55,000 nucleotides of DNA from an uncultured Veillonellaceae bacterium (GTDB lineage: Bacteria; Bacillota; Negativicutes; Selenomonadales; Selenomonadaceae): NCBI GenBank assembly GCA_902785705.1, contig CACZZN010000018.1, forward strand, positions 1 to 55,000, read 5' to 3'. This document shows positions 32,713 to 41,354 of this stretch, in pieces. The position numbers and the translations under genes were made by a program. The notes below the pieces were generated by a model. The model was not told the DNA's origin, ran no database searches, and was given only the letters and a program-made list of their open reading frames with translations. Position 1 is the stretch's first letter; every line of letters begins with the position of its first letter.

Positions 32713-33849
32713 TTGCCATCATTTGAATCCATTGCCTGGGAAGACTACATGGAGCTGCTGCTTTCAGGTTGCGTCCTCATCGCGGCCTTCGTCATCGGCT
32801 GCCTGCTGAACCATGTCGTGAACCGGAAACTGCTGCAGCGTGTGGACACTTCCGAAATCAATCTTCAATCCATCTTCATCCGTGCACTGCGGGGCATTCC
32901 GATTCTCTTCTGCCTTGCCACGGCCCTTTACTGGATCGTGGACTCCGTGTCATTTCCGGCTTCCATCGCAAAGATTTTTTCCTGTATTTTCTTCACGGTC
33001 ATCGTGTTCACCATCGTGCGCGTGCTGGAACGCACGCTGTCGGGGCTTGTGAACTGGAAGCTGAGCGGCACGGACAATGCGATGGCCCAAAGCACCCTGC
33101 TGGATACCATTTTCACGGTGGTGATTTACGGCATCGGCGTGCTCATCATCCTGCAGTACTATGGCATTTCCATCACACCGATCATCACGGCCATGGGCGT
33201 CGGCGGTATGGCGCTTGCACTCGGTCTGCAGGAAACCCTTGCAAATATTTTCTCCGGGCTGCAGCTCATCATCTCCAAACAGCTGCAGGTCAACGACTAT
33301 GTCCGCCTCAGCACGGGAGAAGAGGGCCGCGTCACGGACATCAACTGGCGCTATACGACGATCACCCCGCCCAACAACGGCAATATCGTCGTGATTCCGA
33401 ACAAGACCATCGCCGCCGCCATCACCACGAACTACAGCAAACCGCGGGACGATATCGTCGTCACCATCCCGGTCGGCGTTGCCTATGACAGCGATCTGCA
33501 GTTCGTGGAAAAGGTCACGCTGGAGGTAGCAAAGGAAGTAACCGTAAAACTTTACAAGGAAGAAGCCACGCTGGACGATTCCGAGGATGATGCCGCGCCC
33601 GACAGCCAGCAGAGCACCAAATCCCTGGATGATGAACTGAAAGCCATCGGACTCCCCGCGCCTATCGTCCGCTTCCATACCTTCGGGGACTCCAGCATCA
33701 ACTTCAATGTCATATTGCACTCCAGCAGCTTCGACCTGCAATATGAGCTCAAACACGAATTCATTAAGGCGCTCACAGACCGCTACCGGAAGGAGAACAT
33801 CGAGATTCCGTTCCCCATCCGCACCCTCATACAAAAGGATGCAGAGTGA
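32713..33849 (+). CDS. MscS family mechanosensitive ion channel
   Basis: 378 residues from a TTG start with AAGGGGG upstream. Three to four N-terminal membrane helices (about 15-150), the pore-lining segment with small residues (ITAMGVGGMALALGLQETLA) and the family strand (GLQLIISKQLQVNDYV), then the MscS beta domain (TDINWRYTTITPPNNGNIVVI) and a cytoplasmic vestibule. An acidic insertion (DDSEDDAAPDSQQS) lies near residue 290. It releases osmolytes on osmotic downshock. A TATAAT box lies at about 32657 with only a weak -35. Confidence 0.93.
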   Translation: MPSFESIAWEDYMELLLSGCVLIAAFVIGCLLNHVVNRKLLQRVDTSEINLQSIFIRALRGIPILFCLATALYWIVDSVSFPASIAKIFSCIFFTVIVFTIVRVLERTLSGLVNWKLSGTDNAMAQSTLLDTIFTVVIYGIGVLIILQYYGISITPIITAMGVGGMALALGLQETLANIFSGLQLIISKQLQVNDYVRLSTGEEGRVTDINWRYTTITPPNNGNIVVIPNKTIAAAITTNYSKPRDDIVVTIPVGVAYDSDLQFVEKVTLEVAKEVTVKLYKEEATLDDSEDDAAPDSQQSTKSLDDELKAIGLPAPIVRFHTFGDSSINFNVILHSSSFDLQYELKHEFIKALTDRYRKENIEIPFPIRTLIQKDAE

Positions 33850-33872
33850 TACGATGCCAGCGCGTATATACC

Positions 33873-33917
33873 TGTGCCCCCGCCTCACTGCTCCGGCAGC
33901 CGTGAGGCGGGGGCACA
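33873..33917. terminator. 16-bp perfect inverted repeat between mscS and the dehydrogenase gene
   Basis: TGTGCCCCCGCCTCAC (33873-33888) and GTGAGGCGGGGGCACA (33902-33917) between convergent genes. There is no T-run on either side, so it is either a Rho-assisted terminator or a palindromic repeat. Confidence 0.5.
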
Positions 33918-33922
33918 AGCGT

Positions 33923-34795
33923 TTACGGCTCCGCGACCCCGTAGTATTTCAGCAGTGCCTGCGTTCCCTCATTTCCCTTTCCTCCATGCTCCATCTTCCG
34001 TACCTCGTGCAGCACCATGCCCAGCACGGGAAGCGCGGCTCCGTAGGCCGTTCCCGTCTCTGTGGCGATGGCAAGATCCTTGCCGAAATGCTTGAGCATG
34101 AAGCCCGGGCGAAAATCTCCGTCCAAGCCCTTTTTCGCGACACCATTCATCTGGAAGCTCCCTGCCGCGCCCTGGGAAATTGCCTCGTAGACCTTGCCGA
34201 TATCCAACCCCGAAGCCTTGGCATAGGCAAATGCCTCGCATACCCCCGCCAGCGCGCCCGCAATGGCAATCTGGTTGCACGCCTTGGTCTTCTGCCCCGC
34301 GCCTGCGGCGCCAACATGAACAATGTTCTTTCCCATCGCGAGAAAAACAGGCTGCAACGCCTCAAATGCCTCCGCATCGCCCCCCACAAGGATGCTCAAT
34401 GTCGCATTTCTCGCCCCCGTGTCCCCGCCTGTCACCGGCGCATCCACCGCAAAGATCCCCTTCTCCTTTGCCGCTGCATAGATGCGTTCCGCAAGGATCG
34501 GGGAGGACGTTGTCATATCCACCACATAGGCGCCTGCCCACGCACGGGCAAGAATCCCGTCCTCGCCGAAATAGACCTGCTCTACGTCCTTCGGATAGCC
34601 CACAATGGTAATGACAACATCCTGTCCCTCCGCACAGGCACCCGGAGAACCGCACCATTTCGCGCCGCGCGATACCAAATCATCCGCCTTGGACTTCGTC
34701 CGATTGTAAACGCTCACATCAAACCCCGCATCCAGCAGATGCCCTGCCATCGCAGCCCCCATGATGCCGAGCCCGATAAAACCGATTTTTTTCAT
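33923..34795 (-). CDS. 3-hydroxyisobutyrate dehydrogenase / tartronate semialdehyde reductase family
   Basis: 290 residues. N-terminal dinucleotide site GFIGLGIMGAAMAGHL, the DAPVTGGDTGA substrate block, GQKTKACNQIAIAG with the catalytic lysine, and the final PGFMLKHFGKDL segment are those of beta-hydroxyacid dehydrogenases. Reactions in this family reduce or oxidise short hydroxyacids with NAD(P). Tartronate semialdehyde reductase (GarR) fits slightly better by the GGDTGA form, but substrate cannot be decided. GGGAGGG lies upstream of the ATG. Confidence 0.88.
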   Translation of the reverse strand: MKKIGFIGLGIMGAAMAGHLLDAGFDVSVYNRTKSKADDLVSRGAKWCGSPGACAEGQDVVITIVGYPKDVEQVYFGEDGILARAWAGAYVVDMTTSSPILAERIYAAAKEKGIFAVDAPVTGGDTGARNATLSILVGGDAEAFEALQPVFLAMGKNIVHVGAAGAGQKTKACNQIAIAGALAGVCEAFAYAKASGLDIGKVYEAISQGAAGSFQMNGVAKKGLDGDFRPGFMLKHFGKDLAIATETGTAYGAALPVLGMVLHEVRKMEHGGKGNEGTQALLKYYGVAEP

Positions 34796-34984
34796 AAAGC
34801 ATGCCCTCCCAGCAAAACTCGCATTCCCTACAAGGTGTAAGTTCGCCGTCCCCGCCTGCCATTCCTGCCAATCGGTTCCAAAGTCAGGAAATTCCCCAAT
34901 CTGAGCATCGGCAGCAGGAATTTTCCTTCAAAAAGCGAATGTATTCTGAGTAGGTTCTTATCATACTCCGAAAGGATGATCTCT

Positions 34985-35935
34985 ATGAAAAAATTATGGA
35001 AGAAAATCAGCTCTGCCGCATGCTCCGCAGTGCTCTGCGCCGGTCTTGCGGGCGGGACAGCCTTTGCCGCAGAAGCACCGGACGGCATGGCTGCCTATCG
35101 GGAGGCCATTGCTGCACCGGTCGCCACAGACACGCGGGTCATACACGAATCCCTGATGTTCTTTGGCCCGTCTGCCGAGCTGGATCTGGATTTCAATATG
35201 CACAGCCCGAGTCCCGATAAGATGCGCGTCAAAGGGGTAGTCGCTCTGTACTTTTCGGACAAAAACGGCGATCCCCAAGAATTTTCCGTTCCTTTCTACT
35301 TGGACCAGGCGGCAGAACATCTCGCGCTTTACTTCAAGCTGCAGGATAAGTGGGAAAAATACGAAGCCCCTTTGCTCGCCTCCAATCTGACCGACACACT
35401 GCTCACACCGACGGCGGAGCAAGTCAAGGAGCAGCTTTCCTACGTCAAGAACGTGAAGCTGCTGAAGGAGACGGACACGCAGCGCACCATGCTGGTACAG
35501 GTCGATGGGAAGAAGCTGTACAAGTACCTCAAAGCCCAAGAAGCAAAGACCAATCCCCCTGTCTCCAAAGAAGAGCAGAAGGCTATCGCAACCGGTTTTG
35601 AATATCTCGACCAAGCACTGCAGGCCTCCCAAATCCAGTATACCTGGACCGTCGACAAGCGTGACTGGCAGACCGATACGCTTGCCATCAACTTCACAGA
35701 CCTGCTGCAGAAGCTGGTGTCCACCGCGCTCAATGACCCCAAGGCAAACATGGCAAAGGAAGTACGCGAAGTGCTGGAGAACGTCGCCTTCTACGGCGAG
35801 CTCAGATCCTATACGACCGCACTGAACCCTCAGAACATCAACAGCATCGAGATTCCCGAGGAAGTGCTTGCCGCAGAACCCTTCACGCTGCCTGCGCCCG
35901 AAACCACCCCCGAAACCAACAAAGCGGCGCAATAA
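34985..35935 (+). CDS. Secreted protein, unknown function
   Basis: 316 residues. A Sec signal peptide (MKKLWKKISSAACSAVLCAG, cleavage probably after AFA) is followed by a soluble domain with repeated amphipathic strands (LMFFGPSAELDLDFNMHSPS; VVALYFSDKNGDPQEFSVPF; LALYFKLQDKWEKYEAPL) that suggests a LolA/LppX-like half barrel, an idea based only on pattern. No lipobox after the signal. A Pro/Thr-rich tail ends the protein. ATG 34985 was chosen over 34976 because AAAGGA is then eight bases away. Probably periplasmic. Confidence 0.8.
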   Translation: MKKLWKKISSAACSAVLCAGLAGGTAFAAEAPDGMAAYREAIAAPVATDTRVIHESLMFFGPSAELDLDFNMHSPSPDKMRVKGVVALYFSDKNGDPQEFSVPFYLDQAAEHLALYFKLQDKWEKYEAPLLASNLTDTLLTPTAEQVKEQLSYVKNVKLLKETDTQRTMLVQVDGKKLYKYLKAQEAKTNPPVSKEEQKAIATGFEYLDQALQASQIQYTWTVDKRDWQTDTLAINFTDLLQKLVSTALNDPKANMAKEVREVLENVAFYGELRSYTTALNPQNINSIEIPEEVLAAEPFTLPAPETTPETNKAAQ

Positions 35936-35970
35936 ATCCCTACACTGTCTTAGGATCTGTTCAGATTCTT

Positions 35971-36022
35971 ATCCACAGAAAACTGCGTATATATCCACAG
36001 TTTTCTGTGGATATCTTTTTGG
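35971..36022 (+). terminator. Terminator of the secreted-protein gene with DnaA-box-like arms
   Basis: ATCCACAGAAAACTG (35971-35985) and CAGTTTTCTGTGGAT (35998-36012) form a perfect 15-bp stem, then ATCTTTTT. The 5' arm starts in TTATCCACA, a perfect DnaA box (35969-35977). Confidence 0.8.
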
Positions 36023-36128
36023 GGCAACTTTATGCATTTATCCTGCTCCTACGGTTTCCCCATCCCTTGCATCCGCATGACAGGACTGTTTAAATTTTTA
36101 TTTTTATGCATGTTTATTCATTTTACCT

Positions 36129-36137
36129 TGTGTATAA
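36129..36137 (-). promoter_or_regulatory. DnaA-box-like site
   Basis: TTATACACA on the minus strand, within an AT-rich stretch of about 120 bp, 150 bp from the TTATCCACA at 35969. Confidence 0.35.
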
Positions 36138-36295
36138 CCGCATCGTCCCTTCGTAAAAAATAACTATATCTAGTGTCCCTATTGACGCAGACATCATAGA
36201 TATAGTATAATGCACGCAGAGGGAATCCTTCGCATGGATTTCCCTTGATGAAGGATTTATACGGAATATGTCATAACACAGGAGGATGAAACCCT

Positions 36296-36583
36296 ATGAT
36301 CGTAAACGGCATTGATGTCACAGTGACAGGTGTTCCCGATATCTCGGAGCATGAAATCGAAAATTATATTGCATATGTGCATGAGAATACGCAGGAACCC
36401 CTTTCCAGCCTTCATATCTCGGCAGCCGAGAACGGACAGGTGGAGCTCGGCTATGAGCTGCGCACCCAGAAATTCGAGCGCATCCGCCGCATCACCGGCT
36501 ACCTCGTCGGCACGACAGACCGCTGGAACAATGCAAAGCGCATGGAGGAGCATGACCGCGTAAAGCACGGATTGCAGCACTGA
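36296..36583 (+). CDS. Small protein resembling the C-terminal tail of anaerobic ribonucleotide reductase
   Basis: 95 residues with GGAGG upstream. The last 35 residues (ERIRRITGYLVGTTDRWNNA then KRMEEHDRVKH) match the conserved RVTGYL...R-N-x-K motif at the end of class III ribonucleotide reductase NrdD, but the zinc-site cysteines are missing and the rest is a small alpha/beta segment. Similar short stand-alone proteins are annotated as anaerobic ribonucleoside-triphosphate reductase in Firmicutes. Real function is unknown; no nrdD or nrdG is nearby. Confidence 0.6.
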   Translation: MIVNGIDVTVTGVPDISEHEIENYIAYVHENTQEPLSSLHISAAENGQVELGYELRTQKFERIRRITGYLVGTTDRWNNAKRMEEHDRVKHGLQH

Positions 36584-36605
36584 ACCCCCTCTTATATTTC
36601 AAAGC

Positions 36606-36638
36606 AAGGCTGTCACACCGCTGTGTGACAGCCTTTTA
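36606..36638 (+). terminator. Terminator after the NrdD-tail-like gene
   Basis: AAGGCTGTCACA and TGTGACAGCCTT around CCGCTG form a 12-bp stem followed by TT. Confidence 0.85.
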
Positions 36639-36653
36639 ATATCACTTTCGTGC

Positions 36654-36682
36654 TTGATTTTGGCTTCCAATGGCCGTATGAT
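36654..36682 (+). promoter_or_regulatory. Promoter of the second Fic gene
   Basis: TTGATT (36654-36659), 17 bp, TATGAT (36677-36682). Confidence 0.6.
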
Positions 36683-36720
36683 ATATAAGATGGTATCTAA
36701 GATAATATACAAGAAGGTTG

Positions 36721-37710
36721 GTGACTGCCTTGGATAGCTATCCTCCTTACAGAATCACCGATGAGATGCTGGCCTTGACATCTGCCATAGCTCAGAAGAC
36801 CCAGCAAGTCGCTGACACACGCCTACTGGTGAACAAGCCGCATCTCAGGCGCAACAACCGAATCCAGTCCATCCACTCGTCCTTGGCGATAGAGGCCAAT
36901 TCCCTTTCCTTGGATCAGGTGCATGATGTCATAGACGGGCGCGTCGTGCTTGGCCCGCCCAAAGAGATACGGGAAGTCAAAAATGCCTATGAGGCCTACG
37001 AGCAGTTATCTACCCTCCATCCGTATCGCATAGAGGACTTGCTCCGGCTTCACGGCATTATGATGAAGGGCTTTGTTTTGGATGCAGGCTCTTTCCGCAT
37101 GGGCGAAGAAGGAGTATTTTCTAACGGAAAATGTATTTTCATGGCTCCTCCGGCACGACTGGTGCCGGAGCTTATGCAAAATTTGTTTGACTGGATGGGA
37201 AAGGCACGGGATACCGTCCATCCGCTCGTGCTGTCCTCGGTTTTCCACTATGAGTTCGTATTCATCCATCCTTTCTCGGACGGGAACGGGCGTATTGCCC
37301 GACTGTGGCAGACCTCCCTCCTGATGGGGTGGGACGAGATTTTTCAGTATCTTCCCATAGAAAATCAAATCCATCGGTTCCAAAACGATTATTATCAGGC
37401 CATCAGCGATTCTCATGTCGCAGGGGAATCTACCGCCTTTGTCACGTTCATGCTGAAGATGATAGACCAAGTGCTATCCGAGCTTATGATGACAGCAGAC
37501 AGCAACCCCGACCCGTATGTCAGGCGGCTTTTGGATGTCATGGAATACGGCACGGCGTACACAGCGCAGGAACTATTGATGCTTTTGGGGCTGAAGTCAC
37601 GGCTTGGATTACGCAAGAATTATCTGAATCCGGCATTGGAGCAGAAGCTAATCTCCATGACAGAGCCAGATAAACCCACCAGCAAGAGGCAACGCTATCA
37701 GAAACGTTGA
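36721..37710 (+). CDS. Fic family protein, class II (N-terminal inhibitory helix)
   Basis: About 329 residues. The inhibitory motif S-x3-E (SSLAIEAN, Ser54 to Glu58) lies before the Fic core, the class II arrangement in which the Glu blocks ATP binding; the usual Gly after Glu is Ala here. The active site is HPFSDGNGRIAR (His near 183). A C-terminal winged-helix-like segment (TAYTAQELLMLLGLKSRLGL) ends the protein. Such Fic enzymes are self-inhibited AMP-transferases. Start is uncertain among GTG 36721, TTG 36718 and TTG 36730. It is unrelated in layout to the Fic at 5578. Confidence 0.88.
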   Translation: MTALDSYPPYRITDEMLALTSAIAQKTQQVADTRLLVNKPHLRRNNRIQSIHSSLAIEANSLSLDQVHDVIDGRVVLGPPKEIREVKNAYEAYEQLSTLHPYRIEDLLRLHGIMMKGFVLDAGSFRMGEEGVFSNGKCIFMAPPARLVPELMQNLFDWMGKARDTVHPLVLSSVFHYEFVFIHPFSDGNGRIARLWQTSLLMGWDEIFQYLPIENQIHRFQNDYYQAISDSHVAGESTAFVTFMLKMIDQVLSELMMTADSNPDPYVRRLLDVMEYGTAYTAQELLMLLGLKSRLGLRKNYLNPALEQKLISMTEPDKPTSKRQRYQKR

Positions 37711-37801
37711 AAACACCTTTCATGGCTGACGAGGAGAGGGACGAGAGCATGAAAACGAATCTGCCACACACAATAAATGTGCTGCCGCCCCCTTTTTCCG
37801 T

Positions 37802-38842
37802 TCAATACTTCTCATCCTCAAACAGACGATACTGGTTCGATCCATGCCGGGCGGCCTCTGCCAGCGCGATCTGCGCCTGCTTGAACATGGCATCGTAATG
37901 CTGGTGTTTGGAGCTCGTGGCGGCAATCCCCACACTGCATGATACACCGGCCAGCTTCAGCATCGGCAGACGCTGGCACAAATCGATCATACGCTGCGCC
38001 CTGCGCTCAATGACATCGATCGTCATATTCCCGCACATGAAAATCACGTAGGCGTTGTCCTGCACCTGTCCCAGGATATCCTCATTCCGAAAATCCGCCC
38101 GCACGGTCTCTGCCGCGCTTCGCACATGATGCACCATGGTCTGCTCCTGCTGCGCATCGCTCATCTTCGGATACCGAATGGACAGCAGGAATAAAATCCC
38201 TTTCTGCCCGGGCTGCATCGCCCGCAAGGCCTGATTGACCTTGAGCTCCAGCTGCACGCCCGTGGCCGCTCCGTACCTTTCCGGCGCTGACATCGCAGAT
38301 TTCTTCTCCTGCCGGTCCTCCTCCGCCTCCGGCGGACTGGTCACCAAAACACCGTCTACCTGCTGGCTGAAGCCGATGATTGCATAGACCTTCCCCGTAT
38401 CGCCGGAAAGGGAGCGATAGGACATGCGGTAAAGATGCGGCATTGCCGTAAACAGATTGGAGTGGCTTTCCATCTCGCCGCTCCGGCTCTTCTGCATCGC
38501 CTGCAGCAGTTCCTTTGCCATCTCCGAATGCTCTGTGCCCTCCTGCCGAGCCATACGCTCCAGCACAGCATGGAAGGTGCGCACCTTTCTGGCGTAGCGC
38601 GTGCCGTCCGGCAGCACTTGCCGATAGTAGAACGTATCCTCCTGCAAATCGAAGATGAACAAGGTCACGCCTGTCTTTTCCAGCATCATATCCCATACCG
38701 CCGTCATCTCGCCCCAGATGCGATGACCTGCCTGCTTGCTCAGCGCAGAGTCCAACGATACGCCGACGCTGGACGTAATGACGCGGGAAATCGGCTCCGA
38801 CAAGACATCCATGGTCTGATTCCCTGCTTCTCTCTCGGTCAT
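37802..38842 (-). CDS. Degenerate GGDEF-domain protein
   Basis: 346 residues, no membrane segment. The N-terminal 170 residues resemble a PAS-like sensor (VTLFIFDLQEDTFYYRQVLP). The C-terminal 140 residues have the length and end of a GGDEF domain (AGVSCSVGIAATSSKHQHYD then AMFKQAQIALAEAARHGSNQ), but where GG(D/E)EF is expected the sequence reads QDNAYVIFM, so diguanylate cyclase activity is unlikely. It may bind a nucleotide or cyclic di-GMP as a receptor. GGGAGAG precedes the ATG. Confidence 0.75.
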   Translation of the reverse strand: MTEREAGNQTMDVLSEPISRVITSSVGVSLDSALSKQAGHRIWGEMTAVWDMMLEKTGVTLFIFDLQEDTFYYRQVLPDGTRYARKVRTFHAVLERMARQEGTEHSEMAKELLQAMQKSRSGEMESHSNLFTAMPHLYRMSYRSLSGDTGKVYAIIGFSQQVDGVLVTSPPEAEEDRQEKKSAMSAPERYGAATGVQLELKVNQALRAMQPGQKGILFLLSIRYPKMSDAQQEQTMVHHVRSAAETVRADFRNEDILGQVQDNAYVIFMCGNMTIDVIERRAQRMIDLCQRLPMLKLAGVSCSVGIAATSSKHQHYDAMFKQAQIALAEAARHGSNQYRLFEDEKY

Positions 38843-38902
38843 CGGCCGTCTCTCCCTTTTTCCGCAAAATATTTGTTTCCCAGGATCTCTACCGAATAGG
38901 TC

Positions 38903-39319
38903 TCATTTTACCACCAGTACCGGGCAGTCTGACTGCTCGACGATGTACTGGCTGACGCTGCCCAGCAGCACGCCCTTGACCACGCCAAGCCCGCGGCTGC
39001 CCATGACAATGAGATCTACCTTGAGACTCTCCGCCACATCCAGAATCACCACGGCCGGCGATCCCGTCTCTGAGATTGTCTCCGTCTCGATTCCGCTTGG
39101 CACCATCTGCTGCGCACGCTCCAGAATCACATTCCCCGCCTTCGTCACAGCCTCCAGAATGGCATCCGAAAGACACGCATTGATGGCAAGCTGATTGATA
39201 TTCGCCACATAGAGGAAGTGCAGCTTCGCCTCGCAAGCCTCCGCCAGCGTGATCGCGTGCGTGATCGCACGATCCGAGCCCTCCGATCCGTCTACCGGCA
39301 CCAAGATGTCCTTAACCAT
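38903..39319 (-). CDS. Universal stress protein (UspA family), copy 1
   Basis: 138 residues: VKDILVPVDGSEGSDRAI, central VILDVAES and the ATP-binding signature G-x2-G-x9-G-(S/T) as GSRGLGVVKGVLLGSVSQ. Such proteins bind ATP and support survival under stress. ATG 39319 lies nine bases after GGAGG. A copy of the promoter-bearing repeat (39341-39461) sits directly upstream. A related gene follows on the same strand. Confidence 0.92.
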   Translation of the reverse strand: MVKDILVPVDGSEGSDRAITHAITLAEACEAKLHFLYVANINQLAINACLSDAILEAVTKAGNVILERAQQMVPSGIETETISETGSPAVVILDVAESLKVDLIVMGSRGLGVVKGVLLGSVSQYIVEQSDCPVLVVK

Positions 39320-39340
39320 ATCCATCAACCTCCAAAAAGT

Positions 39341-39461
39341 ATACTCGCGTTCAAAAAAATTTACCAAAACGAGATTATCCCTATTTCCGGACGCTGTATA
39401 TACAGAATCCGTAAACATTTACCTTCACTTCGTTTGGTAAATATTAACGGCTTCCAGTATA
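39341..39461. repeat. Promoter-bearing repeat upstream of uspA copy 1
   Basis: 121 bp from TATACTCGCG to AGTATA. Shares most positions with 43855-43971: GTATATACAG, CCGTAAACATTTACC and GGTAAATATTAA, which pair into a long hairpin. On the minus strand the end facing uspA reads TTGGTA-18-TATACT. Confidence 0.8.
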
Positions 39462-39475
39462 AATTGCTGCATCCG

Positions 39476-39910
39476 TTACTTCACGATCACGACCGTGCAG
39501 GGAGCCTCCTCCATGACCTGCTGGCTTACGCTTCCCACCAGGAATCCCTGCACGACGCCCAACCCCCGCCCTCCGAGCACGACCATATCCACCTCGTGTT
39601 CCTTGATAAAGGAGAGAATCTGCTTGACTGGGACACCTGTCTCATGGTGAAGGACCACAGGCACTGTGCCCGGGATCCGCACATGCGCCCGCTCCAGGGC
39701 CGCATCCACTTCCTTGAACGTCGGTCCGGCCACGCTCGCCGGCAGCCAGGAGTCCTCCCGAAAATCATCCGTATCGCTGTCGAAATAGGAGACGAACAGG
39801 ATGTCCAGAGACGCTTCCAACACCTGCGCAAGGGAAACCGCCACATCCACAACATGGTCCGAACTCTCCGTGCCGTCCACCGGCACCAGGATACGAGCAT
39901 GTTCCTTCAT
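39476..39910 (-). CDS. Universal stress protein (UspA family), copy 2
   Basis: 144 residues with the same ATP-binding signature (GGRGLGVVQGFLVGSVSQ) and the N-terminal ILVPVDGTESSDHVVD. It differs from copy 1 throughout the middle, so the duplication is old. ATG 39910 follows GGGGGAGCG. Likely transcribed with copy 1 or from its own promoter, as the repeat element lies between them. Confidence 0.92.
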   Translation of the reverse strand: MKEHARILVPVDGTESSDHVVDVAVSLAQVLEASLDILFVSYFDSDTDDFREDSWLPASVAGPTFKEVDAALERAHVRIPGTVPVVLHHETGVPVKQILSFIKEHEVDMVVLGGRGLGVVQGFLVGSVSQQVMEEAPCTVVIVK

Positions 39911-40013
39911 CAGCGCTCCCCCTTCCACTTCAGACTCTACTTATAACCCTTTATTTCGATAGTGCAGACAGAAAATCCTTTTTCCTCCGTAAAATCTCCG
40001 AAAAAAGTTTCCA

Positions 40014-40042
40014 TTGACGCTGAAAGCCGAAAATGATAAACT
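40014..40042 (+). promoter_or_regulatory. Promoter of the threonine ammonia-lyase operon
   Basis: TTGACG (40014-40019), 17 bp, TAAACT (40037-40042). Confidence 0.55.
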
Positions 40043-40077
40043 TTCCAATCATATGTATGTTTTCAAGGAGGCCCTTT

Positions 40078-41340
40078 ATGTCAGAAACATTGGAAGAAAA
40101 GAATATAACAAATCCGTCACCCGAAGAAATCGTGCATACCACGACAATTGCGGACGTTTACCGTGCGGATAAGCAGCTGCAGGGAACCGTGCAGAAGACG
40201 AAGCTCATTCCCAGCGATTTTTTTTCGGAGCTCTGCCGGAACGAGGTCTACCTGAAACCGGAAAATCTCCAGCACACAGGCGCCTTCAAGCTGCGCGGGG
40301 CCTATAACAAAATCAGCCAGCTCACCGAAGAAGAGCGCAAGAAAGGCGTGATCACCGCTTCGGCCGGCAACCATGCCCAGGGCGTTGCCTTCGCGGCGCA
40401 GAAGCTCGGTGTCAAAGCCGTTATCTGCATGCCTGCCACCACGCCGATCCTCAAGGTCGAAGGCACGCGGGCACTCGGCGCGGAGGTCGTGCTCCATGGC
40501 GACAGCTTCGACGATGCTTACGCGCATAGCCTGGAGCTCCAGAAAAAGCACGGCTATATCTATATCCATCCCTTCAATGACCGGGAAGTCCTCTTGGGGC
40601 AGGGCACAACCGCCCTCGAAATCATCAACGAGCTCAAGGACGTGGACGCGATCCTCGTCCCCATCGGCGGCGGCGGGTTCGCCAGCGGCGTCGCCCTTGC
40701 CACAAAGCTCGTGAGCCCCAATGTGAAGGTCATCGGCGTAGAGCCGGAGAACGCCGCCTGCATGAAAGCCGCGCTGGACGCGGGTAAAATCGTGACGCTC
40801 CCCAGCTCCGATACCGTGGCGGACGGCTGCGCCGTCAAGACCGCAGGAGACCTGACCTATGCCTTCTGCAAGGAGTATCTGGATGAGATCATCACCGTCT
40901 CTGAGATGGAGATCATGAGCGCGCTGCTCTTCCTCATCGAAAAGCACAAGCTCATCGCCGAGGGCGCCGGCGTACTGTCCCTTGCGGGACTGGCCAAGCT
41001 CCCCTTCGAGCACAAAAAGGTCGTGGCCATCATCAGCGGCGGCAATATCGATATCTCGACCATCTCCGCCCTTATCGACAAGGCCCTCATCGCGCGCGGC
41101 CGCGTCTTCTGTTTCGCCGTCCAGCTCCCCGACAAGCCGGGCCAGCTCCTCAATGTCTCCCGCATCCTCACGGAGGAAAATGCGAACGTCATCAAGCTGG
41201 ACCACAACCAGGCCAAAGTCACCGACAGCTTCAAAAAAGTCGTGCTGGAGGTCACCGTCGAGACCCACAACCAAGAGCACATTGATCGCATCGTCGCCGC
41301 CTTGAACCGGAACGGCTACGATATCGAAAAGATTTACTGA
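40078..41340 (+). CDS. ilvA: Threonine ammonia-lyase
   Basis: 420 residues. PLP lysine in TGAFKLRGAYN, phosphate loop VPIGGGGFASG and a C-terminal ACT-like domain (FCFAVQLPDKPGQLLNVSRI). It deaminates threonine to 2-oxobutyrate. The length with a single ACT domain fits the shorter, catabolic-type enzymes. AAGGAGG precedes ATG 40078. The next gene, a lactate-type permease, follows by 14 bp, so the set may serve amino-acid or 2-oxo/hydroxyacid fermentation. Confidence 0.93.
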   Translation: MSETLEEKNITNPSPEEIVHTTTIADVYRADKQLQGTVQKTKLIPSDFFSELCRNEVYLKPENLQHTGAFKLRGAYNKISQLTEEERKKGVITASAGNHAQGVAFAAQKLGVKAVICMPATTPILKVEGTRALGAEVVLHGDSFDDAYAHSLELQKKHGYIYIHPFNDREVLLGQGTTALEIINELKDVDAILVPIGGGGFASGVALATKLVSPNVKVIGVEPENAACMKAALDAGKIVTLPSSDTVADGCAVKTAGDLTYAFCKEYLDEIITVSEMEIMSALLFLIEKHKLIAEGAGVLSLAGLAKLPFEHKKVVAIISGGNIDISTISALIDKALIARGRVFCFAVQLPDKPGQLLNVSRILTEENANVIKLDHNQAKVTDSFKKVVLEVTVETHNQEHIDRIVAALNRNGYDIEKIY

Positions 41341-41354
41341 AAGGACTGACCTCC

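Noticed and set aside
35965..36140. DnaA boxes considered as the replication origin
   Set aside because: No dnaA, dnaN or rpmH nearby and only two perfect boxes.
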